Positions 1 through 6,386 of a DNA stretch of 6,617 bases are shown one piece after another. A program made the position numbers and the translations under genes. The DNA is from Myxococcales bacterium. GTDB lineage: Bacteria; Myxococcota_A; Polyangia; Polyangiales; Houyiibacteriaceae. The notes beneath the pieces are model-generated. The model ran no database searches, was not told the origin of the DNA, and worked only from the letters and a program-made list of their open reading frames with translations. How positions within the stretch are numbered: position 1 is the first letter of the stretch; the number at the start of each line of letters is the position of its first letter. Location: positions 1 to 6,617 of the forward strand of contig JABDJF010000810.1 in assembly GCA_013002645.1 (NCBI GenBank). Reading direction: 5' to 3'.

Positions 1-84
1 GCGAAACACCTCGAACACGTCACCGAGCTCATCGGCCGGCTCAAGAAGCACATCCAACTCCGGCTCGCCGGGAGATCAACGTGA
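1..84 (+). CDS. 3' end of upstream gene, probably the other PFOR subunit (partial)
   Basis: Frame 1 is open from the window edge and ends at TGA 82-84, giving 27 visible residues. They form a likely amphipathic, Lys/Arg/His-rich helix (AKHLEHVTELIGRLKKHIQL) and contain no cysteine. Codons are strongly G/C-ending, as in the genes downstream. Its stop overlaps the next gene's GTG start by four bases (GTGA), which indicates translational coupling and a shared complex. Because the next gene holds only the TPP half of a PFOR, this gene most likely encodes the pyrimidine-binding and gamma-type domains. That is inferred from context: the visible tail carries no diagnostic motif. An alternative is that both genes are one polypeptide joined by a -1 frameshift or split by a sequence error. 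Confidence 0.6.
   Translation, partial: AKHLEHVTELIGRLKKHIQLRLAGRST
70..74 (+). promoter_or_regulatory. Shine-Dalgarno site of the PFOR TPP-subunit gene
   Basis: GGGAG lies six bases upstream of the GTG at 81, inside the end of the preceding gene. It supports GTG 81 as a true start, and so a genuine two-gene split rather than a single frameshifted gene. Confidence 0.55.
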
Positions 85-1856
85 GCAACCCGGACGTCAT
101 GGCCAAGGTCGTCGATCACATCGGCGATCACGACGTCACCCTCGCCGGCATCGCCGCCCGCATGGAATCGATGGAAGGCAGTCATCCGATCGACCAGGAC
201 TGGCTCCGGAGGATGACCAAGCTCGTGGCCAAGCTCGAAGACCTCAACTGGAAATACGTCGAGGGCACCACGGGCAGGGGCCGCACCAGCATGGGGATGA
301 TCAACAGCACGGGGTGCACGTCGGTTTGGGGCAGCACCTATCCTTTCAATCCCTATCCGTTCCCGTGGTCCAACCATCTCTTCCAAGACTCCCCGTCGAT
401 AGCGATGGGCGTTTTCGAGGGGCACATGGCCAAAATGGCGGAGGGCTTCAGGGCGATCCGCACGGTCGAGCTCGAGCTCGAGGATAAGTACAACCCTGCC
501 GAGCACGACGAATTCCTCACCTATTTCAACTGGCGCAAGTTCAGCGATGAGGAGTGGGAGCTCTGCCCACCGGTGGTCGCGGTGGGCGGCGACGGGGCGA
601 TGTACGACATCGGCTTTCAGAACCTCTCCCGCGTCATGGCGTCGGGTATGCCGATCAAAGTCGTGGTGGTGGACACGCAGGTCTATTCGAACACCGGCGG
701 CCAGGCCTGCACCTCCGGGTTCATCGGCCAGGTTTCGGACATGGCGCAGTTCGGAAAAGCCGTTCAAGGCAAGCAGGAACCTCGCAAAGAGATCGGTCTC
801 ATCGCCATGGCGCACCGCAACACGTACGTGATGCAGAGCACCATTTCGCACCCGAATCACATGATCGAAGGCTTCATCCAGGGTCTGAAGGCCCGCCGGC
901 CTGCGCTGTTCAACATCTACAGCACCTGTCAGCCGGAACATGCCATCGGCGATGACATGAGCGCGGCTCAGTCGAAGCTAGCGGTCGAATCGCGTGCCTA
1001 TCCTCTCTTTCGATACAACCCCGACGCGGGCAAGTCCCCGGAGGAGTGTTTTGATCTCGAGGGCAATCCTCAGATGGATCAGGACTGGCCGAGCTACACG
1101 ATCAAGTACCAGGAAGACGGCGTAGACAAGGAGATGGAGGTTCCGCTGACCTTCGCTGACTTCGCCGTCACCGAGGGACGATTCCGCAAGCAGTTCCGTG
1201 CAGCGCCGCGCGACACCTGGAACGAGAACATGATGCCACTCGCCGAGTTCTTGGAACTGGACGAGGACGATCGCGAGGGCGTCTTCCCCTACGTCTGGAT
1301 GGCGGACAAGAAAGGGCAGCTCATGCGGCTCGTCGTCGCTCAGCCCATCGTCGAGTCCTGCGAAGACCGGCGGGATTTCTGGACCATGCTCCGTTCGCTG
1401 GCCGGAGAGGATCGTCCCTCGACCGATTCGCTGGTCGAAGACGTACGCCAGGATGTGGTGGGCAAGATCATGTCCGGGCTCATGCAGATGGCGGGCGCGT
1501 CTGGCGAGGGACTGGCTGCGCTCGCATCGGCCGGCGCACCCATGGCGCCGTCGCCGTCGACGGCTGGCACCGGGGCCGCGGCCGCACCGGCGGCGGCCAG
1601 CGGCGACTACCTCGCGCCCTGGATCGACACGGCCGAATGCACGGCATGCGACGAGTGCACCCAGCTCAACTCCAAGATCTTCGTGTACAACGCGGACAAG
1701 AAAGCCGTGATCAAAAACGCCGAGGCGGGTCCCTACAAAGATCTGGTGAAGGCCGCGGAGCGATGCACCGCCCGGGTCATCCATCCCGGCTTGCCCAGGA
1801 ACCGAAACGAAAAGGGCATCGAGAAGTGGATCAAGCGCGGCGAGAAGTACAACTGA
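81..1856 (+). CDS. PFOR TPP-binding subunit with C-terminal tethered ferredoxin domain
   Basis: This 591-residue subunit should oxidatively decarboxylate a 2-oxoacid to acyl-CoA and pass electrons to ferredoxin in the cytoplasm. PFOR/NifJ-class motifs are visible: STGC with Cys79 (a proximal-cluster ligand position), WSNHLFQD (96-103), the TPP-Mg2+ site GDG (170-172) with DTQVYSNTGGQ (198-208), and YSTC with Cys283 (a second ligand position). The SNTGGQ and WSN motifs favour pyruvate as substrate over 2-oxoglutarate or indolepyruvate. Residues 330-470 are a helical extension I cannot assign. An Ala/Pro-rich linker (about 472-508) leads to a ferredoxin-like domain with Cys520, Cys523, Cys526 and Cys562, enough for one [4Fe-4S] cluster. 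Oddly, the family's CxxC ligand pair before Cys79 is missing: residues 1-78 contain no cysteine. The GTG start at 81 is supported by a Shine-Dalgarno site and a GTGA overlap. Confidence 0.88.
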   Translation: MSNPDVMAKVVDHIGDHDVTLAGIAARMESMEGSHPIDQDWLRRMTKLVAKLEDLNWKYVEGTTGRGRTSMGMINSTGCTSVWGSTYPFNPYPFPWSNHLFQDSPSIAMGVFEGHMAKMAEGFRAIRTVELELEDKYNPAEHDEFLTYFNWRKFSDEEWELCPPVVAVGGDGAMYDIGFQNLSRVMASGMPIKVVVVDTQVYSNTGGQACTSGFIGQVSDMAQFGKAVQGKQEPRKEIGLIAMAHRNTYVMQSTISHPNHMIEGFIQGLKARRPALFNIYSTCQPEHAIGDDMSAAQSKLAVESRAYPLFRYNPDAGKSPEECFDLEGNPQMDQDWPSYTIKYQEDGVDKEMEVPLTFADFAVTEGRFRKQFRAAPRDTWNENMMPLAEFLELDEDDREGVFPYVWMADKKGQLMRLVVAQPIVESCEDRRDFWTMLRSLAGEDRPSTDSLVEDVRQDVVGKIMSGLMQMAGASGEGLAALASAGAPMAPSPSTAGTGAAAAPAAASGDYLAPWIDTAECTACDECTQLNSKIFVYNADKKAVIKNAEAGPYKDLVKAAERCTARVIHPGLPRNRNEKGIEKWIKRGEKYN

Positions 1857-1869
1857 GGCACGAGCTGGG

Positions 1870-3216
1870 ATGCGACCGATGAGACTTCTGGGGCTCAAGA
1901 CCTTCCGGCACGGTGTGCACCCGCCGGAGTCGAAGGACGAGACGAGCGGCCTGTCGATTCGGCAGTTTCCGTTCGCGCCGCTCCTGATCGTTCCGCTGGT
2001 CCAGCACATGGGGGCGCCCTCGATTCCCGTGGTCGAAGAGGGGCAGGAAGTTGAACGCGGGCAGCGTATCGGGCGCCCCGACGGTTTCATGTCTGTGTCG
2101 ATGCACGCGCCCGCCTCCGGCCTGGTGCGCCGGGTCGCGCTGGCGCCAAGCATCAGCGGCCGGATGGTGCCGGCGGTCTACCTGGAACCGTTTCCAGGCT
2201 CCACGCAAGAGATCGAGGACGGGACCCCCTGCCCACTCGAGGCCACGAAGGACGAAATCATCGCCGCGATCCAAGACGCGGGCGTCGTCGGCCTCGGGGG
2301 CGCGGCGTTCCCGACCCACGTCAAGCTCAAGATCCCAGACGGCAAGTTCGTCGACACTCTGATCATCAACGGCGTCGAGTGCGAACCGTTTCTGACCACG
2401 GATCACCGAGTGATGTTGGAAGAGAGCCGCGACATCTTCACGGGGATTCGCTACCTGCTCAAAGTCACCGGCGCAGAACGCGTGATCGTCGCGGTCGAGG
2501 CCAACAAACCCGACGCCGCGGAGCATCTGCGCGAGGCTTTTCCGAGCGACCTGAACGGGTCGGTGGAGGTACTTCAAGTGAAGTATCCCCAGGGGGCAGA
2601 GAAGATGTTGTTCTCGGCGCTGCTCGGCCGGGAGGTGCCCTCGCGGGGGCTGCCCCTCGATATCCACGCGCTCTGCTGCAACGTCGCCACCGCCGCACAG
2701 ATCGGCCAGCTCCTGCCGCGAGGCCGAGGCATTCAGGAACGGGTCATCACGGTGACGGGGCCAGCGGTGAAGCGAAAGGGAAACTACCGCATCCCCATAG
2801 GCACGCCTCTGCGCTTCCTGCTCGAACACGTCGGCGTCGCGGACGACGTGAACCGCGTCTTTCTCGGTGGTCCGATGATGGGCGCGGCAGCCCCAAGCCT
2901 GGAGATCTCGATCACGAAAGGCACGTCGGGCGTCACCGCCTTCACGGACACGGCCGCGGAACGAACCCACAGCCCGGTCTACCCCTGCATCCGATGCGGC
3001 TACTGCGTCGATGCCTGCCCGATCTTTCTCGACCCCTCCATGCTCGGTAGGTTGGCTGCAAGCGAGCAGTTCTCCACCATGGCGGACGAACACCATCTCA
3101 TGGACTGTTTCGAGTGCGGCTCCTGCTCCTTCGTCTGTCCCTCGCACATCCCACTGGTGCAACGATTCCGAGGCGCCAAAGCTGCCGTGCGCAAATCCAA
3201 AGCGGGGGCGGCCTGA
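1870..3216 (+). CDS. rnfC: Rnf complex subunit RnfC (NADH/FMN and 2x[4Fe-4S])
   Basis: RnfC is the peripheral cytoplasmic subunit where Rnf exchanges electrons with NAD+/NADH. The 448-residue product has the family's opening KTFRHGVHPPESK (10-22) and a lipoyl-like barrel region (about 38-95). A NuoF-like nucleotide/FMN domain follows, with GLGGAAFPTH (141-150), NGVECEPFLTTDHR (167-180) and YPQGAEK (239-245). Two ferredoxin motifs close the protein: CIRCGYCVDACP (Cys373, 376, 379, 383) and CFECGSCSFVCP (Cys413, 416, 419, 423). All eight cluster ligands are present. The length matches the short clostridial form, and the long Ala/Lys-rich tail of many gammaproteobacterial RnfC proteins is absent. 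The ATG at 1870 lies 13 bases after the PFOR stop, behind a weak GAGG at 1855-1858. ATG 1879 is a possible alternative start. Na+-NQR subunit NqrA is excluded by the intact iron-sulphur motifs. Confidence 0.95.
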   Translation: MRPMRLLGLKTFRHGVHPPESKDETSGLSIRQFPFAPLLIVPLVQHMGAPSIPVVEEGQEVERGQRIGRPDGFMSVSMHAPASGLVRRVALAPSISGRMVPAVYLEPFPGSTQEIEDGTPCPLEATKDEIIAAIQDAGVVGLGGAAFPTHVKLKIPDGKFVDTLIINGVECEPFLTTDHRVMLEESRDIFTGIRYLLKVTGAERVIVAVEANKPDAAEHLREAFPSDLNGSVEVLQVKYPQGAEKMLFSALLGREVPSRGLPLDIHALCCNVATAAQIGQLLPRGRGIQERVITVTGPAVKRKGNYRIPIGTPLRFLLEHVGVADDVNRVFLGGPMMGAAAPSLEISITKGTSGVTAFTDTAAERTHSPVYPCIRCGYCVDACPIFLDPSMLGRLAASEQFSTMADEHHLMDCFECGSCSFVCPSHIPLVQRFRGAKAAVRKSKAGAA

Positions 3217-4241
3217 TGGCAAACGGCGGCAAAACGCTCGAGATTCGCACCTCGCCGCACATCCTCAGCGGCTACAGCGTGGACACCATCATGTTCAACG
3301 TCGTACTGGCGTTGCTGCCGGTCGCCGGGTTTGCCGTGTTCGCGTTTGGGCTCGCGGGCCTGCTGACGCTCTCGATGGCCGTCGCATCCTGCGTCCTCAC
3401 CGAGCATCTGATCTGCCGTGCGGCGGGCAAGCCCTCGACCGTCGGAGATTGGTCGGTGACGATCACGGGCCTCCTCTACGGCCTCACCCTTCCCCCGAGC
3501 CTGCCGCTCTGGATGGTGGCGGCGGGCGGCGTGATTTGCGTCGCCCTGGGCAAAGCGCTCTTCGGCGGCCTGGGGTACAACACGTTCAACCCGGCTCTGG
3601 TGGGCAGGGCCGTTCTTCAGGCCGCGTTTCCCGTGGCCATGACCAGCTGGATTCCCGGATTTGCCGCGGGTCGATTCTCGTCGGTGCCCTCATCGACCTT
3701 GACCCTGCCGTTCACATCACCGGAGTACGACGCGATCACCAGCGCCACCCCGCTCGCGCTCTGGAAGTTCGGCCGCGAGGCGACCGCAACCAGCGATCTG
3801 GCCATGGGCTTCATCAGCGGCTCGGCAGGCGAAACTTCGAGCGTCCTCATCCTCGTAGGCGGCGTGTATCTCATCGCCCGCAACATGATGAGTTGGCGCA
3901 TCCCGGCGTCGATCTTCGCAACCGTGTTCGTGTTCAGCGGCGCGCTCCATCTCGTGGACCCGACCCGCTACGCCTCGCCGATCTTCATGCTCTTCTCCGG
4001 AGGTTTGATGCTGGGTGCGACCTTCATGGCCACCGACATGGTCGGCTCACCGATGACTTCGCGCGGCTGCTACCTCTATGGCGCGCTCATCGGCGTGGTC
4101 ACCATCGTCATCCGCACCTGGGGCGGCCTGCCCGAGGGCGTCATGTACGCCATCCTCCTCGGGAACGCCGTCACGCCGCATCTCGATCGATGGACTCGGC
4201 CGACGATCTATGGCGCCAAGGGCAAGGAGGCTCCGACGTGA
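3216..4241 (+). CDS. rnfD: Rnf complex subunit RnfD (membrane, covalent FMN)
   Basis: RnfD is an integral membrane subunit of the RnfD/NqrB family that helps carry electrons across the membrane and is implicated in ion translocation. The product is 341 residues, normal for the family. It opens with the typical RTSPHILSG (11-19) and contains about nine to ten hydrophobic helices. The conserved GLGYNTFNPALVGRA lies at 118-132. DAITSATPL (172-180) matches the flavinylation motif, making Thr178 (codon 3747-3749) the expected covalent FMN site, which would need an ApbE flavinyltransferase not encoded here. I start it at ATG 3216, which overlaps the rnfC stop as TGATG; the reading frame stays open further upstream but only inside rnfC, and the N-terminus then matches known RnfD. 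Separation from NqrB rests on the rnfC-D-G-E-A context and the short N-terminus. Confidence 0.95.
   Translation: MANGGKTLEIRTSPHILSGYSVDTIMFNVVLALLPVAGFAVFAFGLAGLLTLSMAVASCVLTEHLICRAAGKPSTVGDWSVTITGLLYGLTLPPSLPLWMVAAGGVICVALGKALFGGLGYNTFNPALVGRAVLQAAFPVAMTSWIPGFAAGRFSSVPSSTLTLPFTSPEYDAITSATPLALWKFGREATATSDLAMGFISGSAGETSSVLILVGGVYLIARNMMSWRIPASIFATVFVFSGALHLVDPTRYASPIFMLFSGGLMLGATFMATDMVGSPMTSRGCYLYGALIGVVTIVIRTWGGLPEGVMYAILLGNAVTPHLDRWTRPTIYGAKGKEAPT
4224..4230 (+). promoter_or_regulatory. Shine-Dalgarno site deciding the rnfG GTG start
   Basis: AAGGAGG within the 3' end of rnfD ends seven bases before GTG 4238. It fixes the rnfG start, because the same frame is open far upstream through rnfD and a length-based start call would go wrong. 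Confidence 0.8.
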
Positions 4242-4930
4242 GTCACAGCGAGCTGGCCACCGCCCCTACCCCTGCCCCGCCAAGCGTCTGGCACATGTAT
4301 CGCGCCATGGTGGGCGTCGGCGTGTTTTGCGGCCTGCTCATCGTCAGCGTGTTCCAAGTGACGCTTCCTCTCATCGAGCGCAACAAAGCCGAGGCGCTGC
4401 AAAAAGCCATCTTTCAGGTTCTCCCGAACGCGAGCACGAGCACGACCTTTTCCTTCGACGTGGACGGCGGCTTCAAGCTCCTCGAAGGCGACGATGTCGG
4501 CCAGCCGCTCGTCTATGCGGGTTACGACGATGCGGAGCAGCTGGTCGGTCTCGCCGTGGAGGCGCAGGGCATGGGCTATCAGGACGTCATCGCGCTCATC
4601 TATGGCTACTCGTTTGCCGAGCAGGCGATCATCGGGATTCAGGTCCTCGAAAGCAAAGAGACCCCGGGGCTCGGAGACAAGATCGAAACCGACCCGGACT
4701 TCCTCGAAAACTTCCAGAGCCTAGACGTCTCGGTCCGAGGCGACGGTTCGGCGCTGGCCAATTCCGTCGTGCCGGTGAAACACGGGGAGAAGACCGAGCC
4801 CTGGGAAGTCGACGGCATCACGGGAGCCACGATCTCGTCGGTGGCCATCGCCAACCTGCTCGACCGGAGCGCGCAATACTGGGTGCCGCGAATTCGTAAC
4901 AACCTGCGCAACTTCCAAGGAGAAGACTGA
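4238..4930 (+). CDS. rnfG: Rnf complex subunit RnfG (covalent FMN, periplasmic domain)
   Basis: RnfG is a single-span membrane protein whose FMN domain lies outside the cytoplasmic membrane and relays electrons within Rnf. The 230-residue product has a Pro/Ala-rich N-terminal tail and one transmembrane helix at about 22-44. The soluble FMN-binding domain contains ESKETPGLGDKI (138-149) and the flavinylation motif DGITGATISS (192-201). Thr198 (codon 4829-4831) is therefore the predicted covalent FMN attachment residue. No CxxCH haem motif is present, so this is not a cytochrome-fused variant. The start is GTG 4238, which overlaps the rnfD stop as GTGA and is preceded by a strong Shine-Dalgarno site. 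Open reading in this frame upstream of 4238 is out-of-frame rnfD sequence. The homologue NqrC is the main alternative, but context and size favour RnfG. Confidence 0.94.
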   Translation: MSHSELATAPTPAPPSVWHMYRAMVGVGVFCGLLIVSVFQVTLPLIERNKAEALQKAIFQVLPNASTSTTFSFDVDGGFKLLEGDDVGQPLVYAGYDDAEQLVGLAVEAQGMGYQDVIALIYGYSFAEQAIIGIQVLESKETPGLGDKIETDPDFLENFQSLDVSVRGDGSALANSVVPVKHGEKTEPWEVDGITGATISSVAIANLLDRSAQYWVPRIRNNLRNFQGED

Positions 4931-4933
4931 GCG

Positions 4934-5584
4934 ATGGCTTCGTCCAAGAGCAGCACCGACGAGTTCATCAAGGGCCTTTGGAACGAGAACCCCGTCTTCG
5001 TGCAGGTCCTGGGCATGTGCCCGGTGCTCGCCGTATCGAACACGGCCATGAATGCGCTCGCGATGGGCTTGGCGACGGCGTTCGTGCTGATCATGTCCAA
5101 CATCGTGGTTTCATCTCTGCGCAGCTTCATCCCCAAGCAGGTTCGAATCGCTACTTACTTTCTGATCATCGCTACGTTCGTGACGGTGGTGGACTACGTG
5201 ATTCAGGCCGTCAGCCTCGATCTCTACAAGGCGCTGGGCGCGTTCATCTCCCTCATCGTGGTCAACTGCCTGCTCCTCGGGCGAGCCGAAGCGTTTGCCT
5301 CCAAGAACACGATCGCCCGGTCGACGATGGATGGCCTCGGCATGGGTATCGGGTTCGCGTTTGCCCTCTTCTGCCTCGGGGCGGTTCGGGAGATTCTAGG
5401 CAACGGGTCGCTGTTCGGCGCTTCTTTGTTCCACGATTCTTTCGAGAACTGGGTCGTGATGATCCTGCCAAGCGGCGGCTTCTTCACACTGGCCGGCTGG
5501 TTGCTGCTCTTCAACTGGCTCAAGCAGCGAAGGGCGAAGAGAGAAGCAACCACAGCGCTTGGTCTTCGGAAGGAGGTCGCGTGA
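4934..5584 (+). CDS. rnfE: Rnf complex subunit RnfE (membrane, Fe centre)
   Basis: RnfE is one of two homologous six-helix subunits (RnfA and RnfE) that together hold an intramembrane iron centre and form part of the route for electrons across the membrane. The 216-residue product starts with the family's DEFIKGLWNENPVFVQVLG (9-27). It carries LGMCPVLAVSN (Cys29) and VNCLLLGRAEAFAS (Cys112), the two half-helix cysteines expected to bind the iron centre. Hydrophobic spans fall at roughly 38-62, 70-92, 97-116, 133-154 and 173-196, plus a short one around 22-36. WNENP together with GRAEAFAS separates RnfE from its paralogue RnfA. The gene lies three bases after rnfG, with AAGGAG at 4917-4922 eleven bases before ATG 4934. 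The C-terminal tail is basic and cytoplasmic-looking. NqrD is the homologue in Na+-NQR. Confidence 0.95.
   Translation: MASSKSSTDEFIKGLWNENPVFVQVLGMCPVLAVSNTAMNALAMGLATAFVLIMSNIVVSSLRSFIPKQVRIATYFLIIATFVTVVDYVIQAVSLDLYKALGAFISLIVVNCLLLGRAEAFASKNTIARSTMDGLGMGIGFAFALFCLGAVREILGNGSLFGASLFHDSFENWVVMILPSGGFFTLAGWLLLFNWLKQRRAKREATTALGLRKEVA
5572..5576 (+). promoter_or_regulatory. Shine-Dalgarno site of rnfA
   Basis: GGAGG, within a longer GGAAGGAGGT run at 5568-5577, ends seven bases before ATG 5584. This spacing favours ATG 5584 over the GTG at 5581, which would lie only four bases from the site. Confidence 0.75.
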
Positions 5585-6165
5585 TGGTCGACGACTCTCT
5601 TTGGACGATCTTCATCAACGCCAGCCTGGTGAACAATTTCGTCTTGGCGTACTTCCTCGGGATCTGCCCGTTCCTCGGGGTCTCCGCGAAGCTCGAAACC
5701 GCCTCCCGCATGGGCGGAGCCGTGACATTCGTCATGCTCGTCAGCTCGATCTGCGCCTTCGGGATCCAAACTCTGCTGGTCGCGATCGACGCGCCCTACC
5801 TCAAGCTCATCGCGTTCATTGCGGTCATTGCCTCGACCGTGCAGCTCGTCGAGATGTTCATCAAGAAGGTCAGCCCCGCGCTCTTCCGGTCGCTGGGGAT
5901 CTTCCTCCCGCTGATTACCACCAACTGTGCCATCTTGGGCTTGGCGCTCTTTCAAACCAACAAGGGCTACAGCTTCGTCCAGTGCATCGTCTACGCCCTC
6001 GGCGCAGGCGCCGGCTTCACGCTGGCCCTCGTGCTGATGGCCGGTCTGCGAGAGAAGCTAGAGCTCGCGGAGGTGCCGGACGTGACCAGGGGGACCGCCA
6101 TGGCATTGATGATCGCCGGGCTGCTCTCGGTGACGTTCATGGGCTTCGGCGGGCTGGGAGGCTAG
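5584..6165 (+). CDS. rnfA: Rnf complex subunit RnfA (membrane, Fe centre)
   Basis: RnfA pairs with RnfE to form the membrane core holding the iron centre between symmetry-related half helices. The 193-residue product is full length for the family. LVNNFVLAYFLGICPFLGVS (15-34) contains Cys28, and LITTNCAILGLAL (110-122) contains Cys115, giving the two expected ligands. About six hydrophobic helices are visible, and the C-terminus is the Gly-rich FMGFGGLGG typical of RnfA. The start ATG 5584 overlaps the rnfE stop as TGATG, behind a near-perfect Shine-Dalgarno site. In acetogens and clostridia the next gene would be rnfB; here it is a small Cys-rich protein gene five bases downstream. NqrE is the homologue in Na+-NQR. 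Confidence 0.96.
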   Translation: MVDDSLWTIFINASLVNNFVLAYFLGICPFLGVSAKLETASRMGGAVTFVMLVSSICAFGIQTLLVAIDAPYLKLIAFIAVIASTVQLVEMFIKKVSPALFRSLGIFLPLITTNCAILGLALFQTNKGYSFVQCIVYALGAGAGFTLALVLMAGLREKLELAEVPDVTRGTAMALMIAGLLSVTFMGFGGLGG

Positions 6166-6170
6166 GTCTG

Positions 6171-6386
6171 ATGATGTATCACTACCTGATCGGAATCGGT
6201 GCCGTCCTGCTGCTGTCCACGGCCTGGGTAGGCGTCCAACGAGCCTGGCGGAAGTCGTTTTTCGATTTTGGAACGGACCCCGATGCGCTGGCCGGCCGCA
6301 CCGGGTGCCATGGCTGTAATGATTTAGAAGCTTGCAACCGAAGGCCCGAAAGCGGAGCCTGCAAGGCCCGGGAGGAGATGCCATGA
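6171..6386 (+). CDS. Small membrane-anchored Cys-rich protein, NqrM/DUF539-like
   Basis: This 71-residue protein has one N-terminal transmembrane helix (about 4-22), a basic juxtamembrane stretch (VQRAWRKSF, 22-30) and a C-terminal domain with four cysteines (Cys46, 49, 55, 64) in the pattern C-x2-C-x5-C-x8-C. The layout resembles NqrM, the small Cys-containing membrane protein needed to insert iron into the NqrD/NqrE centre of Na+-NQR. Since RnfE and RnfA are the NqrD/NqrE homologues and sit directly upstream, a role in maturing their iron centre is a reasonable inference. A FeoB-associated Cys-rich protein is the main alternative; no feo gene is visible. GGGAGG at 6156-6161 supports ATG 6171. 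The gene ends in an ATGA overlap with the next one. A short run of A/T-ending codons, including Leu TTA at 6324, stands out from the GC-rich neighbours. Confidence 0.6.
   Translation: MMYHYLIGIGAVLLLSTAWVGVQRAWRKSFFDFGTDPDALAGRTGCHGCNDLEACNRRPESGACKAREEMP
6371..6375 (+). promoter_or_regulatory. Shine-Dalgarno site of the reductase gene
   Basis: GGAGG ends seven bases before ATG 6383 and lies within the end of the Cys-rich gene. It picks ATG 6383 over the out-of-frame ATG at 6378. Confidence 0.75.

Noticed and set aside
978..2153. Long minus-strand open frame (391 codons) across the PFOR/rnfC junction
   Set aside because: It lies antisense to two well-supported genes, has low-complexity Arg/Gly/Ala-rich composition and no recognisable domain. 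Such shadows are common in high-GC coding DNA.
3114..3215. Upstream start for rnfD inside rnfC
   Set aside because: These codons overlap the second ferredoxin motif region of rnfC in another frame. ATG 3216 gives the normal RnfD N-terminus and a TGATG junction.
1831..3222. Long minus-strand open frame (463 codons) antisense to rnfC
   Set aside because: It mirrors rnfC almost end to end, with an Arg/His/Asp-rich translation and no motif. It is an effect of GC-rich third codon positions.
3011..4237. Extended N-terminus for rnfG running back through rnfD
   Set aside because: The added translation is Arg/His/Pro-rich out-of-frame rnfD sequence. The Shine-Dalgarno site at 4224-4230 and the family length place the start at GTG 4238.
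4978..5583. Longer start for rnfA running back through rnfE
   Set aside because: The upstream translation is out-of-frame rnfE sequence. A strong Shine-Dalgarno site and the family N-terminus fix ATG 5584.
1870..6165. Na+-NQR operon instead of Rnf
   Set aside because: The first subunit has eight Fe-S cysteines and the NADH/FMN motifs of RnfC, which NqrA lacks, and the order C-D-G-E-A is that of rnf. Only the genes after rnfA recall NQR.
6301..6350. Locally A/T-richer codons in the Cys-rich gene as a sign of recent transfer or insertion
   Set aside because: The stretch is only about ten codons, with no repeats or mobile-element traces, and the gene is joined by an overlap to its neighbour. 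Chance or local constraint is enough to explain it.
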